A stretch of DNA of 64,000 nucleotides from contig NZ_CP094534.1 of assembly GCF_022811645.1 (NCBI RefSeq), forward strand, positions 4,340,001 to 4,404,000, given 5' to 3'. The DNA comes from Hymenobacter monticola (GTDB lineage Bacteria > Bacteroidota > Bacteroidia > Cytophagales > Hymenobacteraceae). Below the pieces are notes generated by a model. That model did no database searches. It saw only the letters and a program-made list of their open reading frames with translations, and was not told the DNA's origin. Position numbers and translations under genes: made by a program. This document shows positions 17,420 to 25,325 of the stretch, one piece after another; position 1 is the first letter of the stretch, and each line of letters opens with the position of its first letter.

Positions 17420-18355
17420 ATGAAAAAAACTTCAGCAACTTTCGTTCTGGCGGTCCTGGCCGGGCTGGGCGCGGCCGCCTGGGCCTTCCATCAAGGCGAT
17501 GCCCGGCAGCAAGCCCTGCTGCACAAAATCGGGGCGGTGGGTGCCCAGCTGGCGGCGGGCAGCGCGCAGCGCGCCCGGGGCAACACCACTACCCTACGCG
17601 GCCTGTCCGTGGCCGTGGCCCGGAACGGCTACCAGCCCCGTGATGTGGCGGTGCTGAAGCAGAGCGAACAAATTCTCGGGCGCAGCCGCAGCCTGGCCGA
17701 CACCCTGCGCCAATGGCAACGGGCGGTGCGCGCCGACGCCCACGAGTCTGCCAGCGGCGCGCTGCAGCGCCCGCAGGCCGCCACGCCCCTGGCGGCCGCG
17801 CGCGCCAAGCAGCTGGCCCAGTCACTGAACCGCTATGCGCGCTTTATTCAAGCCTACGTGCCCGGTGCCCCGATTTTGGCGCCGCCGCAATCGCCACGGC
17901 CCGAAACCACCTGGCTCTACCGCGAGGGTGCGCCGCTGGCCGCCGCCCTGGGCAGCCTCGCGCGCCTCGAAGCAGAAACGCACCGGTTAGCCCAGGATGC
18001 GCTCACCCAGCAGGCGCAAAAAATAGGGTCTTGCTGCATCTTCTTCGATAAAATTGGGGCGCTGGCGGTGGCTGTTTCCAACACCGTGGCGCCGGGCGGC
18101 ACCTACGAGGCCCGGCTGTTTATGACCCACAGCGCCTCAAGCCAGATACCCAAAATGAGCGTAGAGGGGCGCCCTGTGCACGTGGGGTATGACGGGCGGG
18201 GCACGGTGGAGTTTCGGGTGCCCCCGCTGCGCCCCGGCCAGCCCGACACGGTACGGGCCCACTGGCGCGGCCACATCACCGTTCGCAGCTACCCCACCGA
18301 CAGCACCATTCAACTCGACGTTCCTTACTACATCGTTAAGCCCCGCAGCCGATGA
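17420..18355 (+). CDS. GldM/PorM-like single-pass membrane protein (copy 1)
   Basis: 311 aa from the ATG at 17420. One N-terminal membrane helix (MKKTSATFVLAVLAGLGAAA) is followed by a long helical periplasmic region rich in Ala/Gln/Arg, then an Ig-like segment (SNTVAPGGTYEARLFMTHSA, MSVEGRPVHVGYDGRGTVEF, then RVPPLRPGQPDTV) ending LDVPYYIVKPRSR. This order matches the start of GldM/PorM, the trans-envelope shaft of the T9SS motor (helix, D1 bundle, D2 Ig-like domain), but the protein is much shorter than the ~500-residue GldM and lacks D3-D4. Its stop overlaps the next gene's ATG (ATGA). No GldL/PorL partner is nearby. Similarity was judged by eye, so the family call is moderate. Confidence 0.62.
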   Translation: MKKTSATFVLAVLAGLGAAAWAFHQGDARQQALLHKIGAVGAQLAAGSAQRARGNTTTLRGLSVAVARNGYQPRDVAVLKQSEQILGRSRSLADTLRQWQRAVRADAHESASGALQRPQAATPLAAARAKQLAQSLNRYARFIQAYVPGAPILAPPQSPRPETTWLYREGAPLAAALGSLARLEAETHRLAQDALTQQAQKIGSCCIFFDKIGALAVAVSNTVAPGGTYEARLFMTHSASSQIPKMSVEGRPVHVGYDGRGTVEFRVPPLRPGQPDTVRAHWRGHITVRSYPTDSTIQLDVPYYIVKPRSR

Positions 18356-19254
18356 AACGCCCCGCATTTTATCTGGTGATGGTGCTGGTTTTGGGCGCAG
18401 CCATTGGGGCCGTTTTCTATCGCCAGTACCGCGCCCAACGCCAGCTCAACGCGCAGTTGCAGGAAATGAGCGACCTGTTGATGAGCGACAACGCGGCGGC
18501 TGACAAGGCCGCCGAAGGCACCGTGAAAGGCATCAACGCCGCCGTGCAAAAAAACCAGAACCAGCCCCGCGAACGCGCCGTGCTCGCGGCCGCCGAAAGC
18601 CTGGACCGCCGCGCCGATTCCCTCGTGCACACCTTATGGGCACACGCCGAAAAGCTGCTTCTGGCCACCCAAAACGTGAATGGCCTCCCCACCCTGCGCC
18701 ACCCCAACGAAACCCGCGCCGTGACCGAGCAGCTGGGCAACGCCAGCCCGGCCCATCAGCACCTGCGCCAGCAGCTGCAAGCTTTTGACGACACGCTGCG
18801 CGCGCTGCACCCTAGCGCCGCCGCACACCTGACCACGCCGGCTTTTGAAGGCCAAACGGTGGCCTTGGCGCTGGCTACCTGCGCCGAACTGGAAAGCGCC
18901 GTGCGCGCCGCCGAAGCCGACGTCCTGCGCCACTTAGCCACCCAGGTGGGCCCCACCCAGCTCCGTCGCCACCCCATGGCACTGGCAGAGGCCGAATCGA
19001 AGGTGGTGGCGCCGGGCGAACTGTATCGGGCCCGCATGCTCTGGCTAGAGGCGCTGGGCCCCAGCCCGGCCCGCCTGCAGATGCGCTGCAACGGACAGCC
19101 CGTGCCCGTGGGAGCCGACCTGGTAGGTCAGGTGCGCTTCGTGGCGCCGCAGCGGCCCGGCCCGGCGGTCTGGACAGCTTCCATTCGTTTTCAAACCATG
19201 GGCCGCGATACCACTTTTCAGGTGCGGGTGCCCTACCGCGTGGCCCGGCGCTAG
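18352..19254 (+). CDS. GldM/PorM-like single-pass membrane protein (copy 2)
   Basis: 300 aa, translationally coupled to copy 1 by a 4-bp ATGA overlap. It has the same plan: membrane helix (FYLVMVLVLGAAIGAVFY), a helical domain with HTLWAHAEKLLLATQNVNGL and LGNASPAHQHLRQQLQAFDD, then an Ig-like end (SKVVAPGELYRARMLWLEAL, LQMRCNGQPVPVGADLVGQV, VWTASIRFQTMGRDTTFQVR) finishing VPYRVARR. The motif V-x-P-G-x-x-Y-x-A-R-x in both copies, and the shared end V-P-Y-x-V/I, show they are paralogues. They could form a hetero-oligomeric periplasmic shaft. The next gene, a class IV aminotransferase, starts 9 bp later. Confidence 0.62.
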   Translation: MKRPAFYLVMVLVLGAAIGAVFYRQYRAQRQLNAQLQEMSDLLMSDNAAADKAAEGTVKGINAAVQKNQNQPRERAVLAAAESLDRRADSLVHTLWAHAEKLLLATQNVNGLPTLRHPNETRAVTEQLGNASPAHQHLRQQLQAFDDTLRALHPSAAAHLTTPAFEGQTVALALATCAELESAVRAAEADVLRHLATQVGPTQLRRHPMALAEAESKVVAPGELYRARMLWLEALGPSPARLQMRCNGQPVPVGADLVGQVRFVAPQRPGPAVWTASIRFQTMGRDTTFQVRVPYRVARR

Positions 19255-19263
19255 CTTCGCACC

Positions 19264-20061
19264 ATGCTTTTGCTGAATAACGACTTGCTTCTCGCCGCCG
19301 CCCTGCCCCTGCCCAACCGCGGCCTGGCCTTTGGCGACGGCTTCTTTGAAACCTTGGTTTTCAGCAACGGCCACCTGCGCCTCGCGGCCGACCACCACGC
19401 CCGCATGCGGCAAGCCGCCGACGCCCTCTACCTCAAGCTGCCGCAAGCTTTAGCCACGCCCGAAGACCTGGTAAATACCCTGACCCGCCTGGTTGACGCC
19501 AATGATTTGCTGGCCGCCCGCCTGCGCTTGCAGCTTTGGCGCACCGGGGGTGGCCGTTACACCCCCACCACCGACGCTGCCGAATGGCTGGCCACCGCCG
19601 AAGCTTTCGTGCCCGATGATACGCCCATCGCCAAAGCCGATTTTGCGCTGGAAACCCATTCTATTCATTCCCCGATGAGCTTTTGCAAAGGCCCGCAGGC
19701 GTGGCTCTACGTGCGGGCGGCGCACGAGCGGCAGCGGCGCGGGCTTGATGAAATCATTCTCTGCGATGCCGCTGGGTACGTGGCAGAGGCCGGCGCGGCG
19801 GCCATTTTCTGGCTGAAAGATGACGTGCTGTTTACGCCTTCGCTGGCCAGCGGCTGCGTGGCCGGTGTGCGCCGGGCGCAGGTGCTGCGGGCGGCGCGGG
19901 CAGCCGGCCTGGAGTGCCGAGAGGGATTATACGCCCGAGAGAGCCTGCTTGGCGCGGAAGCCGCCTTCACCGCCAACGTGGCTTCGGTGCGCGTCCTGCA
20001 CACCGTAGGGCATACAGTCTTTAATCAGCCCAAAGTTGCTTTTTTAGAAGGCCCTTGGTAG
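19264..20061 (+). CDS. Class IV PLP-dependent aminotransferase (aminodeoxychorismate lyase-like)
   Basis: 265 aa. PLP fold type IV family (PabC, IlvE, D-amino acid aminotransferase). Visible features: N-terminal LPNRGLAFGDGFFETLVF, the phosphate-contacting RLRLQLWRTGGGRY, the presumed Schiff-base Lys in SFCKGPQAWLYVRAA, the signature region GLDEIILCDAAGYVAEAGAA, and the C-terminal LASGCVAGVRRAQVL. The short length and absence of branched-chain-specific features favour 4-amino-4-deoxychorismate lyase (folate synthesis), but substrate cannot be settled from sequence. It lies last in the plus-strand run starting at the MerR gene. Confidence 0.85.
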   Translation: MLLLNNDLLLAAALPLPNRGLAFGDGFFETLVFSNGHLRLAADHHARMRQAADALYLKLPQALATPEDLVNTLTRLVDANDLLAARLRLQLWRTGGGRYTPTTDAAEWLATAEAFVPDDTPIAKADFALETHSIHSPMSFCKGPQAWLYVRAAHERQRRGLDEIILCDAAGYVAEAGAAAIFWLKDDVLFTPSLASGCVAGVRRAQVLRAARAAGLECREGLYARESLLGAEAAFTANVASVRVLHTVGHTVFNQPKVAFLEGPW

Positions 20062-20164
20062 CGCGAAGCCCGGCGCAACAGGGCCGGGTGCAGACGGCCT
20101 TTGTTTCATAAGCTGCTGGGGTACACCGCTCGCGGCAATGCTTTAGGTGTTGCGCTGAGCTTTT

Positions 20165-20782
20165 TTACAGCGGTGCAAACCGGTAGGAAATGGTCACGGT
20201 ATCGACGGGTGCGCCCGGTGCGGCAACGTCCGTGGCATCCGTGACGTCGGTGCTGTCGTCACTTTCTGCGCCTTCGGCTCGGTCGGTGATATCGGTCGTT
20301 TCGGCCACACTGGCTGTGGCGGCGGGGGCACTGGCACTGGTGCTGTCGGCGCGCGGAAGGGCGGGTTTAAACTGCAGTTGCCAGGCCACTCGCTGCAGTT
20401 CGGCGTCGAGCGCCAGCACGGCTTTAATGGGTGGCGAGCCCGCGCTTAGCTCCCGCCGCGTGATGGAAATGCCGCCCACCCGGCCATCGGGCAGCACCGT
20501 GAGCAACGCGTAGATGGCGCCTCCCACCCCTGCCTGCAGCGCCAGCGCGGGATAGGCAATAAATTGCTGCAGGTATTGATTGAACACCTCCGCCGCATCG
20601 GCCCGTTCGGCCGAGTCGGCCAACTGCCAGAAGCGCGGCAGCAAGGGCAGCGTACCCACCGGGGCGGCCGGGGCGGCGTTTGGCTTTATGCGACGGGGCG
20701 GCACTTTGCGGCCTGCTTGCGCATGGGCCAGCCCAATCTCCAGCACAAACAAAATAAAACAAACAGCCAAGCGGCGCATCAC
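20165..20782 (-). CDS. Secreted TonB C-terminal-domain-like protein (paralogue 5)
   Basis: 205 aa with signal peptide MMRRLAVCFILFVLEIGLAHAQ. The TonB-CTD-like part covers FNQYLQQFIAYPALALQAGV, IYALLTVLPDGRVGGISITR and LDAELQRVAWQLQFKPALP. A 50-residue low-complexity insertion rich in Thr, Asp, Ala and Ser (TDITDRAEGAESDDSTDVTD) separates this from the last strand VDTVTISYRFAPL. It has no MORN repeats and no membrane anchor. It is probably cotranscribed with, and related to, the gene at 21007-21498 (shared L-L-P-R-F-W motif). Function unknown. Confidence 0.75.
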   Translation of the reverse strand: MMRRLAVCFILFVLEIGLAHAQAGRKVPPRRIKPNAAPAAPVGTLPLLPRFWQLADSAERADAAEVFNQYLQQFIAYPALALQAGVGGAIYALLTVLPDGRVGGISITRRELSAGSPPIKAVLALDAELQRVAWQLQFKPALPRADSTSASAPAATASVAETTDITDRAEGAESDDSTDVTDATDVAAPGAPVDTVTISYRFAPL

Positions 20783-21006
20783 ACATTATTTTTTTGGCAT
20801 TGCCTTTCTCAGCGGCAAATGGCAAGCAGCAGAGCATGCCGCGCACCAGCGGCGCGTTTCCTGCCGGTTGGGGTTCGTCATCTTCTGGCTTGAGCTTTTC
20901 AAACACAAACCCGGTAATTTCCTGCATTACGTTGGTTGGCGCCGCAAGAGGCAACAGACACGGTTGCGCCGCTACACTTGCCCAACACCACCATTGGCCT
21001 GGCTTT
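20783..21006. other. Spacer between two TonB-CTD-like genes
   Basis: 224 bp with no convincing gene. A minus-strand open frame enters from 20954 and overlaps the N-terminus of the downstream gene out of frame. It has protein-like residues at its start but quickly becomes Cys/Arg/Pro-rich, so I do not call it. Confidence 0.35.
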
Positions 21007-21498
21007 TCATGGCAGGCTGTAAATCAGTGGGATGATAAGCGCTTCCCTTGCTTCTGTGCCGGGCTGAAATTTCATCAGCCGCACCACCCGGAGGGCCTCG
21101 GCCTCAAGAGAGTTAGCGGCTTCCTGCTGGGCAATAACAGGCTCGTGGCGGTCAATGATTTCGGTGCTGACCAGCTCGCCAGCAGCATTTATAACGGCCC
21201 TGACCGTAACCTTTCCTTCGAACTGAATGGCCAACGCAGGTCCGGGGTACCGGGTATTGTAGCGAACAAAATAGTAGACCTGTGCGAGGCCAGCTGCTTG
21301 AGCTTCAGCACCGGGGCCATGCCAAAAACGCGGCAGCAAAGGCTCGGGCGGCGCAAGCACTACCGGCTTTAAATCCTTTGCTCGTCCCTTTGTGGGTAGA
21401 TGCACCATCATGCCCGGCGCCACGTGCAGGACTCCGGTGTCCTGGGCCCGTGCGGCGGTTGAGGCAACCGTCAGGATTACGAGGAGCATCGTTTTCAT
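21007..21498 (-). CDS. Secreted TonB C-terminal-domain-like protein (paralogue 6)
   Basis: 163 aa with signal peptide MKTMLLVILTVASTAARAQ. The core is a TonB-CTD-like fold: YYFVRYNTRYPGPALAIQFE, GKVTVRAVINAAGELVSTEI and VRLMKFQPGTEAREALIIPL. The shared motif LLPRFW links it to the next gene downstream (20165). It contains no MORN units, membrane anchor or Pro-rich spacer, so classical TonB function is unlikely. It starts 28 bp downstream of the thyA stop on the same strand, so the two may share a transcript. Confidence 0.78.
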   Translation of the reverse strand: MKTMLLVILTVASTAARAQDTGVLHVAPGMMVHLPTKGRAKDLKPVVLAPPEPLLPRFWHGPGAEAQAAGLAQVYYFVRYNTRYPGPALAIQFEGKVTVRAVINAAGELVSTEIIDRHEPVIAQQEAANSLEAEALRVVRLMKFQPGTEAREALIIPLIYSLP

Positions 21499-21526
21499 AT
21501 GGGAAGGCCAAGGGAAATCCTTCTCA

Positions 21527-22321
21527 TCAAACGGCTACCGGCGCCTTTATTGCCGGCCAGGGCTCATAATTTTCCAGCTCAAAATCCTCGTATTGGAACC
21601 CAAAAATATCCGTCACCGCCGGGTTGATGCGCATCTGCGGCAGCGGGCGCGGCTCGCGCTCCAGCTGCAGACGGGCCTGCTCCAGGTGGTTGGAGTACAA
21701 ATGGGTGTCGCCGCCCGTCCAGATGAACTCGCCCGGCTGCAGGCCTACCACCTGCGCCACCATGAGGGTGAGCAGCGCGTAGCTGGCAATGTTGAACGGC
21801 ACGCCCAAAAACACGTCGGCCGAGCGCTGGTAGAGCTGGCACGAAAGCTTGCCATCGGCCACGTAGAACTGGAACAGGGCGTGGCAGGGCTGCAATTTCA
21901 TCTCGGGAAGCTCCGCCACGTTCCAGGCCGAGACGAGGATGCGGCGTGAGTCGGGCTGCGTCCGGAGCTGCTGGATAATCTGCGCAATCTGGTCGATGTG
22001 GCCGCCGCGGCCGTCGGGCCAGGAGCGCCACTGGTGGCCATATACGGGGCCCAGGTCGCCATTCTCGTCGGCCCACTCGTCCCAGATTTTCACGCCGTGC
22101 TCCTTGAGGTAGGCAATGTTGGTATCGCCCTGCAGAAACCACAGCAACTCGTGGATGATGCTCTTCAGATGTACCTTCTTGGTCGTCACCAGCGGGAAAC
22201 CCTCGGCCAGGTTGAACCGCATCTGCGGCCCGAAAATGGACACGGTACCGGTGCCGGTGCGGTCGGTTTTTACGGTGCCGGAATCGAGGATTTGGCGGAG
22301 CAGGGCTTGGTATTGGCGCAT
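21527..22321 (-). CDS. thyA: Thymidylate synthase
   Basis: 264 aa, the usual ThyA length. It methylates dUMP to dTMP using 5,10-methylenetetrahydrofolate in the cytoplasm. Key elements: [12 protein letters not shown] (dUMP phosphate Arg21), catalytic Cys146 in [33 protein letters not shown], and the folate/dUMP contact GDTHLYSNH. The C-terminus ends IKAPVAV, matching the conserved xAPVAV tail that closes over the active site. No dihydrofolate reductase gene is adjacent. The promoter probably overlaps the T-tract of the terminator at 22348-22387, where the minus strand reads TATTTTTG. Confidence 0.98.
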   Translation of the reverse strand: MRQYQALLRQILDSGTVKTDRTGTGTVSIFGPQMRFNLAEGFPLVTTKKVHLKSIIHELLWFLQGDTNIAYLKEHGVKIWDEWADENGDLGPVYGHQWRSWPDGRGGHIDQIAQIIQQLRTQPDSRRILVSAWNVAELPEMKLQPCHALFQFYVADGKLSCQLYQRSADVFLGVPFNIASYALLTLMVAQVVGLQPGEFIWTGGDTHLYSNHLEQARLQLEREPRPLPQMRINPAVTDIFGFQYEDFELENYEPWPAIKAPVAV

Positions 22322-22347
22322 GAGGAGGGGCGAAACGAGAGCATCAA

Positions 22348-22387
22348 AAATAGCGAAAGCTGCCCGTTCGGACAGCTTTCGCTATTT
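22348..22387 (-). terminator. Intrinsic terminator of the type IV restriction-like gene
   Basis: A 15-bp perfect stem (22348-22362 with 22373-22387) is followed on the minus strand by TTTTT. It lies 20 bp after the stop of the gene at 22408. The T-tract doubles as TATTTTTG, a match to the -7 consensus, 24 bp before thyA. Confidence 0.88.
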
Positions 22388-22407
22388 ATTGAGTCGTTCA
22401 CTGTTGG

Positions 22408-23511
22408 CTAAACAGCTACTTTGGTTTCATGTTTCTGTACTGCTGTACGAATACGGGAGGCCATTCCGTACAGGTCATCGAGTGATGCGATGTCTACTCG
22501 CTCACCGCCCTCCACATCGAATAACGTCACATATTTTTTACTGCCATTGAAATGCAGACGGCAAATAGGCTTGCGGTTGTTGTCGTCCAACAAGATGCCG
22601 CAGTATGACTGCACATCCCGCATCACCACGCGATTCACCGGGACCGTCTTACGCAGAATGGCCCGTACAATCATAAAGCCCTCGGTTTCCTCAACAGTTG
22701 TTTCAATGTCTTTATCCTTGCCTTCCGCTTCAGAAGCAACTGACGTTTCGTGAGCCGGAGCGGCTGGCACATCATTCACTAATAAGCTTTGCCCGCTGGT
22801 ATCAATCATAGCGGAGCGTAAGCGCATGGCTATTTTATCATTCAAGAACTGATGAAACGAGCGATGCACTAAGATGCTAAACTGCTCTTTCAGTTTGGGT
22901 GTCAAAACGCCTTCGTAAACTTGCTTCGAAACGAAATTGATGAAATCAGCCGACGGTTGAGCGAATTGCTCTTCAAAATACTTTTTGAAAGCCCGCATGT
23001 ATTTGAGGTTATATGCAGCAAAGAGCATATCCTCTATATTAAACGCAGCCTTGCTTAATTTCTTGATTTCAGCTACATCATTTTCATTAAAATTAGTAAG
23101 GTCAAATTCCAGAAAAGGCCGCTCATCCATCTTGTTTGGCTGTTCTAAGTCGGTAAACAACCGATAGACTAAGCCATTCGTCAGCACGGCAATACGTGCT
23201 TCGGTGACGTGAAAATATCTAAACAGCTGGCTGGCGTGGTTGATATTCAGGTCGCTGCCAACGTGCTTACACTCAATCAAAATAATCGGTTTACCATCAC
23301 GCATGATGGCGTAGTCAATTTTTTCGCCCTTTTTCGTACCTATATCACAAATAAACTCTGGCACTACCTCCGTCGGGTCGAACACATTATAACCGAGAGC
23401 ATTAATAAACGGCATTACTAAAGCCGTTTTCGTAGCTTCTTCGGTCTGTATATGCGCAATTTGCTTCTGGGCGCGCGATGCCAGATTGGTTATTTGGTCA
23501 ATAAGCTCCAT
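22408..23511 (-). CDS. Orphan type IV restriction endonuclease-like protein (HsdR N-terminal / PD-(D/E)XK nuclease)
   Basis: 367 aa. The N-terminal half resembles the HsdR N-terminal nuclease domain (COG4748 type): TEEATKTALVMPFINALGYN, then the PD-(D/E)XK core KIDYAIMRDGKPIILIECKH with Asp66, Glu80 and Lys82, and HASQLFRYFHVTEARIAVLT. The middle is helical; the C-terminal ~90 residues form a separate conserved domain (CGILLDDNNRKPICRLHFN, KYVTLFDVEGGERVDIASLD). No methylase, helicase or specificity subunit is nearby, so cleavage of modified or foreign DNA is only a family-based guess. The gene is clearly more AT-rich than its neighbours and sits alone between two terminators, which suggests horizontal acquisition. 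Confidence 0.82.
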   Translation of the reverse strand: MELIDQITNLASRAQKQIAHIQTEEATKTALVMPFINALGYNVFDPTEVVPEFICDIGTKKGEKIDYAIMRDGKPIILIECKHVGSDLNINHASQLFRYFHVTEARIAVLTNGLVYRLFTDLEQPNKMDERPFLEFDLTNFNENDVAEIKKLSKAAFNIEDMLFAAYNLKYMRAFKKYFEEQFAQPSADFINFVSKQVYEGVLTPKLKEQFSILVHRSFHQFLNDKIAMRLRSAMIDTSGQSLLVNDVPAAPAHETSVASEAEGKDKDIETTVEETEGFMIVRAILRKTVPVNRVVMRDVQSYCGILLDDNNRKPICRLHFNGSKKYVTLFDVEGGERVDIASLDDLYGMASRIRTAVQKHETKVAV

Positions 23512-23568
23512 AGAATTGGGTGTTAATGGGAAACGGGATATACTTATGAATTTCTGGCTAATAAAAAA

Positions 23569-23590
23569 GCCGACTCAAAAATGAGTCGGC
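23569..23590. terminator. Bidirectional terminator after crtW
   Basis: A 9-bp GC-rich stem (23569-23577 with 23582-23590) with a 4-nt loop has A6 before and T7 after it. On the minus strand it lies 44 bp past the crtW stop and ends the carotenoid transcript before the restriction-like gene. Confidence 0.88.
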
Positions 23591-23634
23591 TTTTTTTGTG
23601 CTAATCCAAATCAGAGCAAGCAAAAAAATTACAG

Positions 23635-24363
23635 TTACGCTTTTGCTCGCCACAGCCGCCACCACGGCAGGTAGGGTTGGTCGTGGTGCTCGTAGTGGTA
23701 GCCGAAAAAGTAGCAGCTCATAAACGCCCACAGGTGGTGCCGGAATTGGCTGCGCGAGCGGTGCGGGTTGTCGGGGGCGTGCTCGCCGCGGTGGGGCAGG
23801 TAGGTGCCGAAGAAAAATAGCTGCAAGGTGCCCAGCACGGCCGGTATCATCCAAAAGGCGATGACGTTGGCCTGCGGGAAAAACAGCTTGAGCACGTTAT
23901 AGGTCACGGCCATCAGCAGCACCTGCCACCAGGTCACGTAGTTCCAGGCGAAGCGAACGAACCAAGGCAAAAAGCCCGGGTGGCGGCCGTTGTGAAAATC
24001 GGGGTCTTCATCGGTGCCCACGTGGCGGTGGTGGGCGTGGTGCTTAGCCAGCATACCGGGAAACCAGTTATAGGCAAACAGGCCAGCGGTGAGCGTGCCC
24101 AGCGCGTTGTTCAGGCGCTTGTTGGCGCTCACCACGCCGTGCATGGCGTCGTGCGCGGTGATGAAAAGGCCGGTATAAAGGTGCGTCTGCAGCAGCGCGA
24201 GCAGGTAGGGTGCGGGCGAGTGCCAGTCGGGCTGGTAGCGCGCCAGCAAAAAGCCCAGCAGCGCCGCCCACAACACCACAATCAGTCCCCCAATGGCTAC
24301 GCCGGTGCGGCCGACGGGCGTGGGCGCAATACGCTTGGCTGGGATGGCTGCGATAAAATTCAC
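23635..24363 (-). CDS. crtW: Beta-carotene ketolase, CrtW type
   Basis: 242 aa integral membrane di-iron oxygenase that adds a 4-keto group to beta-ionone rings. The histidine clusters are HDAMHG (residues 71-76), HHAHHRH (108-114) and YHYEHHDQPYLPWW near the C-terminus; FFGTYLPHRGEH is characteristic of CrtW rather than of general fatty acid desaturases. Four or so hydrophobic spans surround these clusters. It lies 7 bp downstream of ispH, so it shares that transcript, and a terminator follows. With CrtZ encoded 6.5 kb upstream the cell could make ketolated, hydroxylated carotenoids. Which rings are modified cannot be read from sequence. Confidence 0.93.
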   Translation of the reverse strand: MNFIAAIPAKRIAPTPVGRTGVAIGGLIVVLWAALLGFLLARYQPDWHSPAPYLLALLQTHLYTGLFITAHDAMHGVVSANKRLNNALGTLTAGLFAYNWFPGMLAKHHAHHRHVGTDEDPDFHNGRHPGFLPWFVRFAWNYVTWWQVLLMAVTYNVLKLFFPQANVIAFWMIPAVLGTLQLFFFGTYLPHRGEHAPDNPHRSRSQFRHHLWAFMSCYFFGYHYEHHDQPYLPWWRLWRAKA

Positions 24364-24370
24364 GCCGAAA

Positions 24371-25222
24371 TTATAGAGACGTTAGCCGGTCGCGAACCTG
24401 CTCCATCAGCCACATGGGCGTGCTGGTGGCGCCGCAAATGCCCACCGACTGGCCGGGTTGGAACCAAGCCGCATCAATCTCATTTACGTTTGAGATGAAG
24501 TGGGTTTGCGGGTTGGTTTCCTTGCACACTTGGTAAAGCACCTTACCGTTAGAGCTTTTGGTGCCCGATACGAACACAATCTGGTCGAACTGCGCGGCAA
24601 AGCGGCGCAAGTCTTTGTCGCGGTTGCTCACCTGCCGGCAGATGGTGTCGTTGGCGTTCACCTGGTAGCCCCGCGTTTCCAGCTCGTTCTTGATGTTGTA
24701 GAAGCTGTTGGTGCTCTTGGTGGTCTGGCTGTAGAGGGTGATGTTTTCGGGCAGCTCGTGGCGCAGCAGCTCGTCGAGGTTCTCGAACACCACGGCGTCG
24801 CCGCCGGTCTGGCCCAACAGGCCCAGCACCTCGGCGTGGCCGTGCTTGCCGTAGATGAAAATTTTCTCCTTGCGGTCGAAGCTGGCCTTGATGCGGTTTT
24901 GCAGCTTGAGCACCACCGGACAGCTGGCGTCGATGAGCGTCAGGTTGTTTTCCATGGCCATCTGGTAGGTGGCCGGTGGCTCGCCGTGGGCCCGAATGAG
25001 CACGGCCTCGTTGCGCAGCTCGGCCAGTCGCTCGTGGCAGATAATGCGCAGGCCGCGCGCCTCCAGGCGCTGCACCTCCTCGTCGTTGTGCACGATGTCG
25101 CCCAGGCAATAGAGGTAGCCCTGCTCGTCGAGCAGGTCCTCGGCCATTTGAATGGCGTAAATCACGCCAAAGCAAAAGCCGGAATTGGGGTCGATGCGGA
25201 CGCTGAGGTGTAAGTGGGGCAT
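24371..25222 (-). CDS. ispH: 4-hydroxy-3-methylbut-2-enyl diphosphate reductase
   Basis: 283 aa iron-sulfur enzyme of the MEP pathway; it reduces HMBPP to IPP and DMAPP. The three cluster-ligating cysteines are visible: Cys17 in NSGFCFGV, Cys101 in DASCPVV and Cys195 in TICRQV. Substrate-binding motifs include IRAHGEPP, YGKHGHAEVLGL, SQTTKSTNSFY and VSGTKSSNGK. Placement between crtB and crtW puts precursor supply under the same control as pigment synthesis. A 103-bp gap upstream contains two small perfect inverted repeats (25273-25294 and 25309-25324). It is a soluble cytoplasmic protein. Confidence 0.97.
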   Translation of the reverse strand: MPHLHLSVRIDPNSGFCFGVIYAIQMAEDLLDEQGYLYCLGDIVHNDEEVQRLEARGLRIICHERLAELRNEAVLIRAHGEPPATYQMAMENNLTLIDASCPVVLKLQNRIKASFDRKEKIFIYGKHGHAEVLGLLGQTGGDAVVFENLDELLRHELPENITLYSQTTKSTNSFYNIKNELETRGYQVNANDTICRQVSNRDKDLRRFAAQFDQIVFVSGTKSSNGKVLYQVCKETNPQTHFISNVNEIDAAWFQPGQSVGICGATSTPMWLMEQVRDRLTSL

Positions 25223-25272
25223 ACGTCAGGACTAACCGCGAAGCCACCGTTAAGGTTACGGAAGCCGGCAAC

Positions 25273-25324
25273 GTTTTCGGGAAGTACCGAAAACTACGTC
25301 AGAACCGACCAAAACAGATTTTGG
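25273..25324. repeat. Two small perfect palindromes upstream of ispH
   Basis: 25273-25280 pairs with 25287-25294 (8 bp) and 25309-25314 pairs with 25319-25324 (6 bp, 4-nt loop). Neither has a T-tract on the minus strand. They could be protein-binding sites or weak hairpins separating the TPR gene from ispH. Confidence 0.4.
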
Positions 25325-25325
25325 T

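Noticed and set aside
20424..20954. Minus-strand open frame starting MPLAAPTNVMQEITGFVFEK between the TonB-CTD genes
   Set aside because: It soon overlaps the gene at 20165 in another frame and becomes Cys/Arg/Pro-rich; no independent support for translation.
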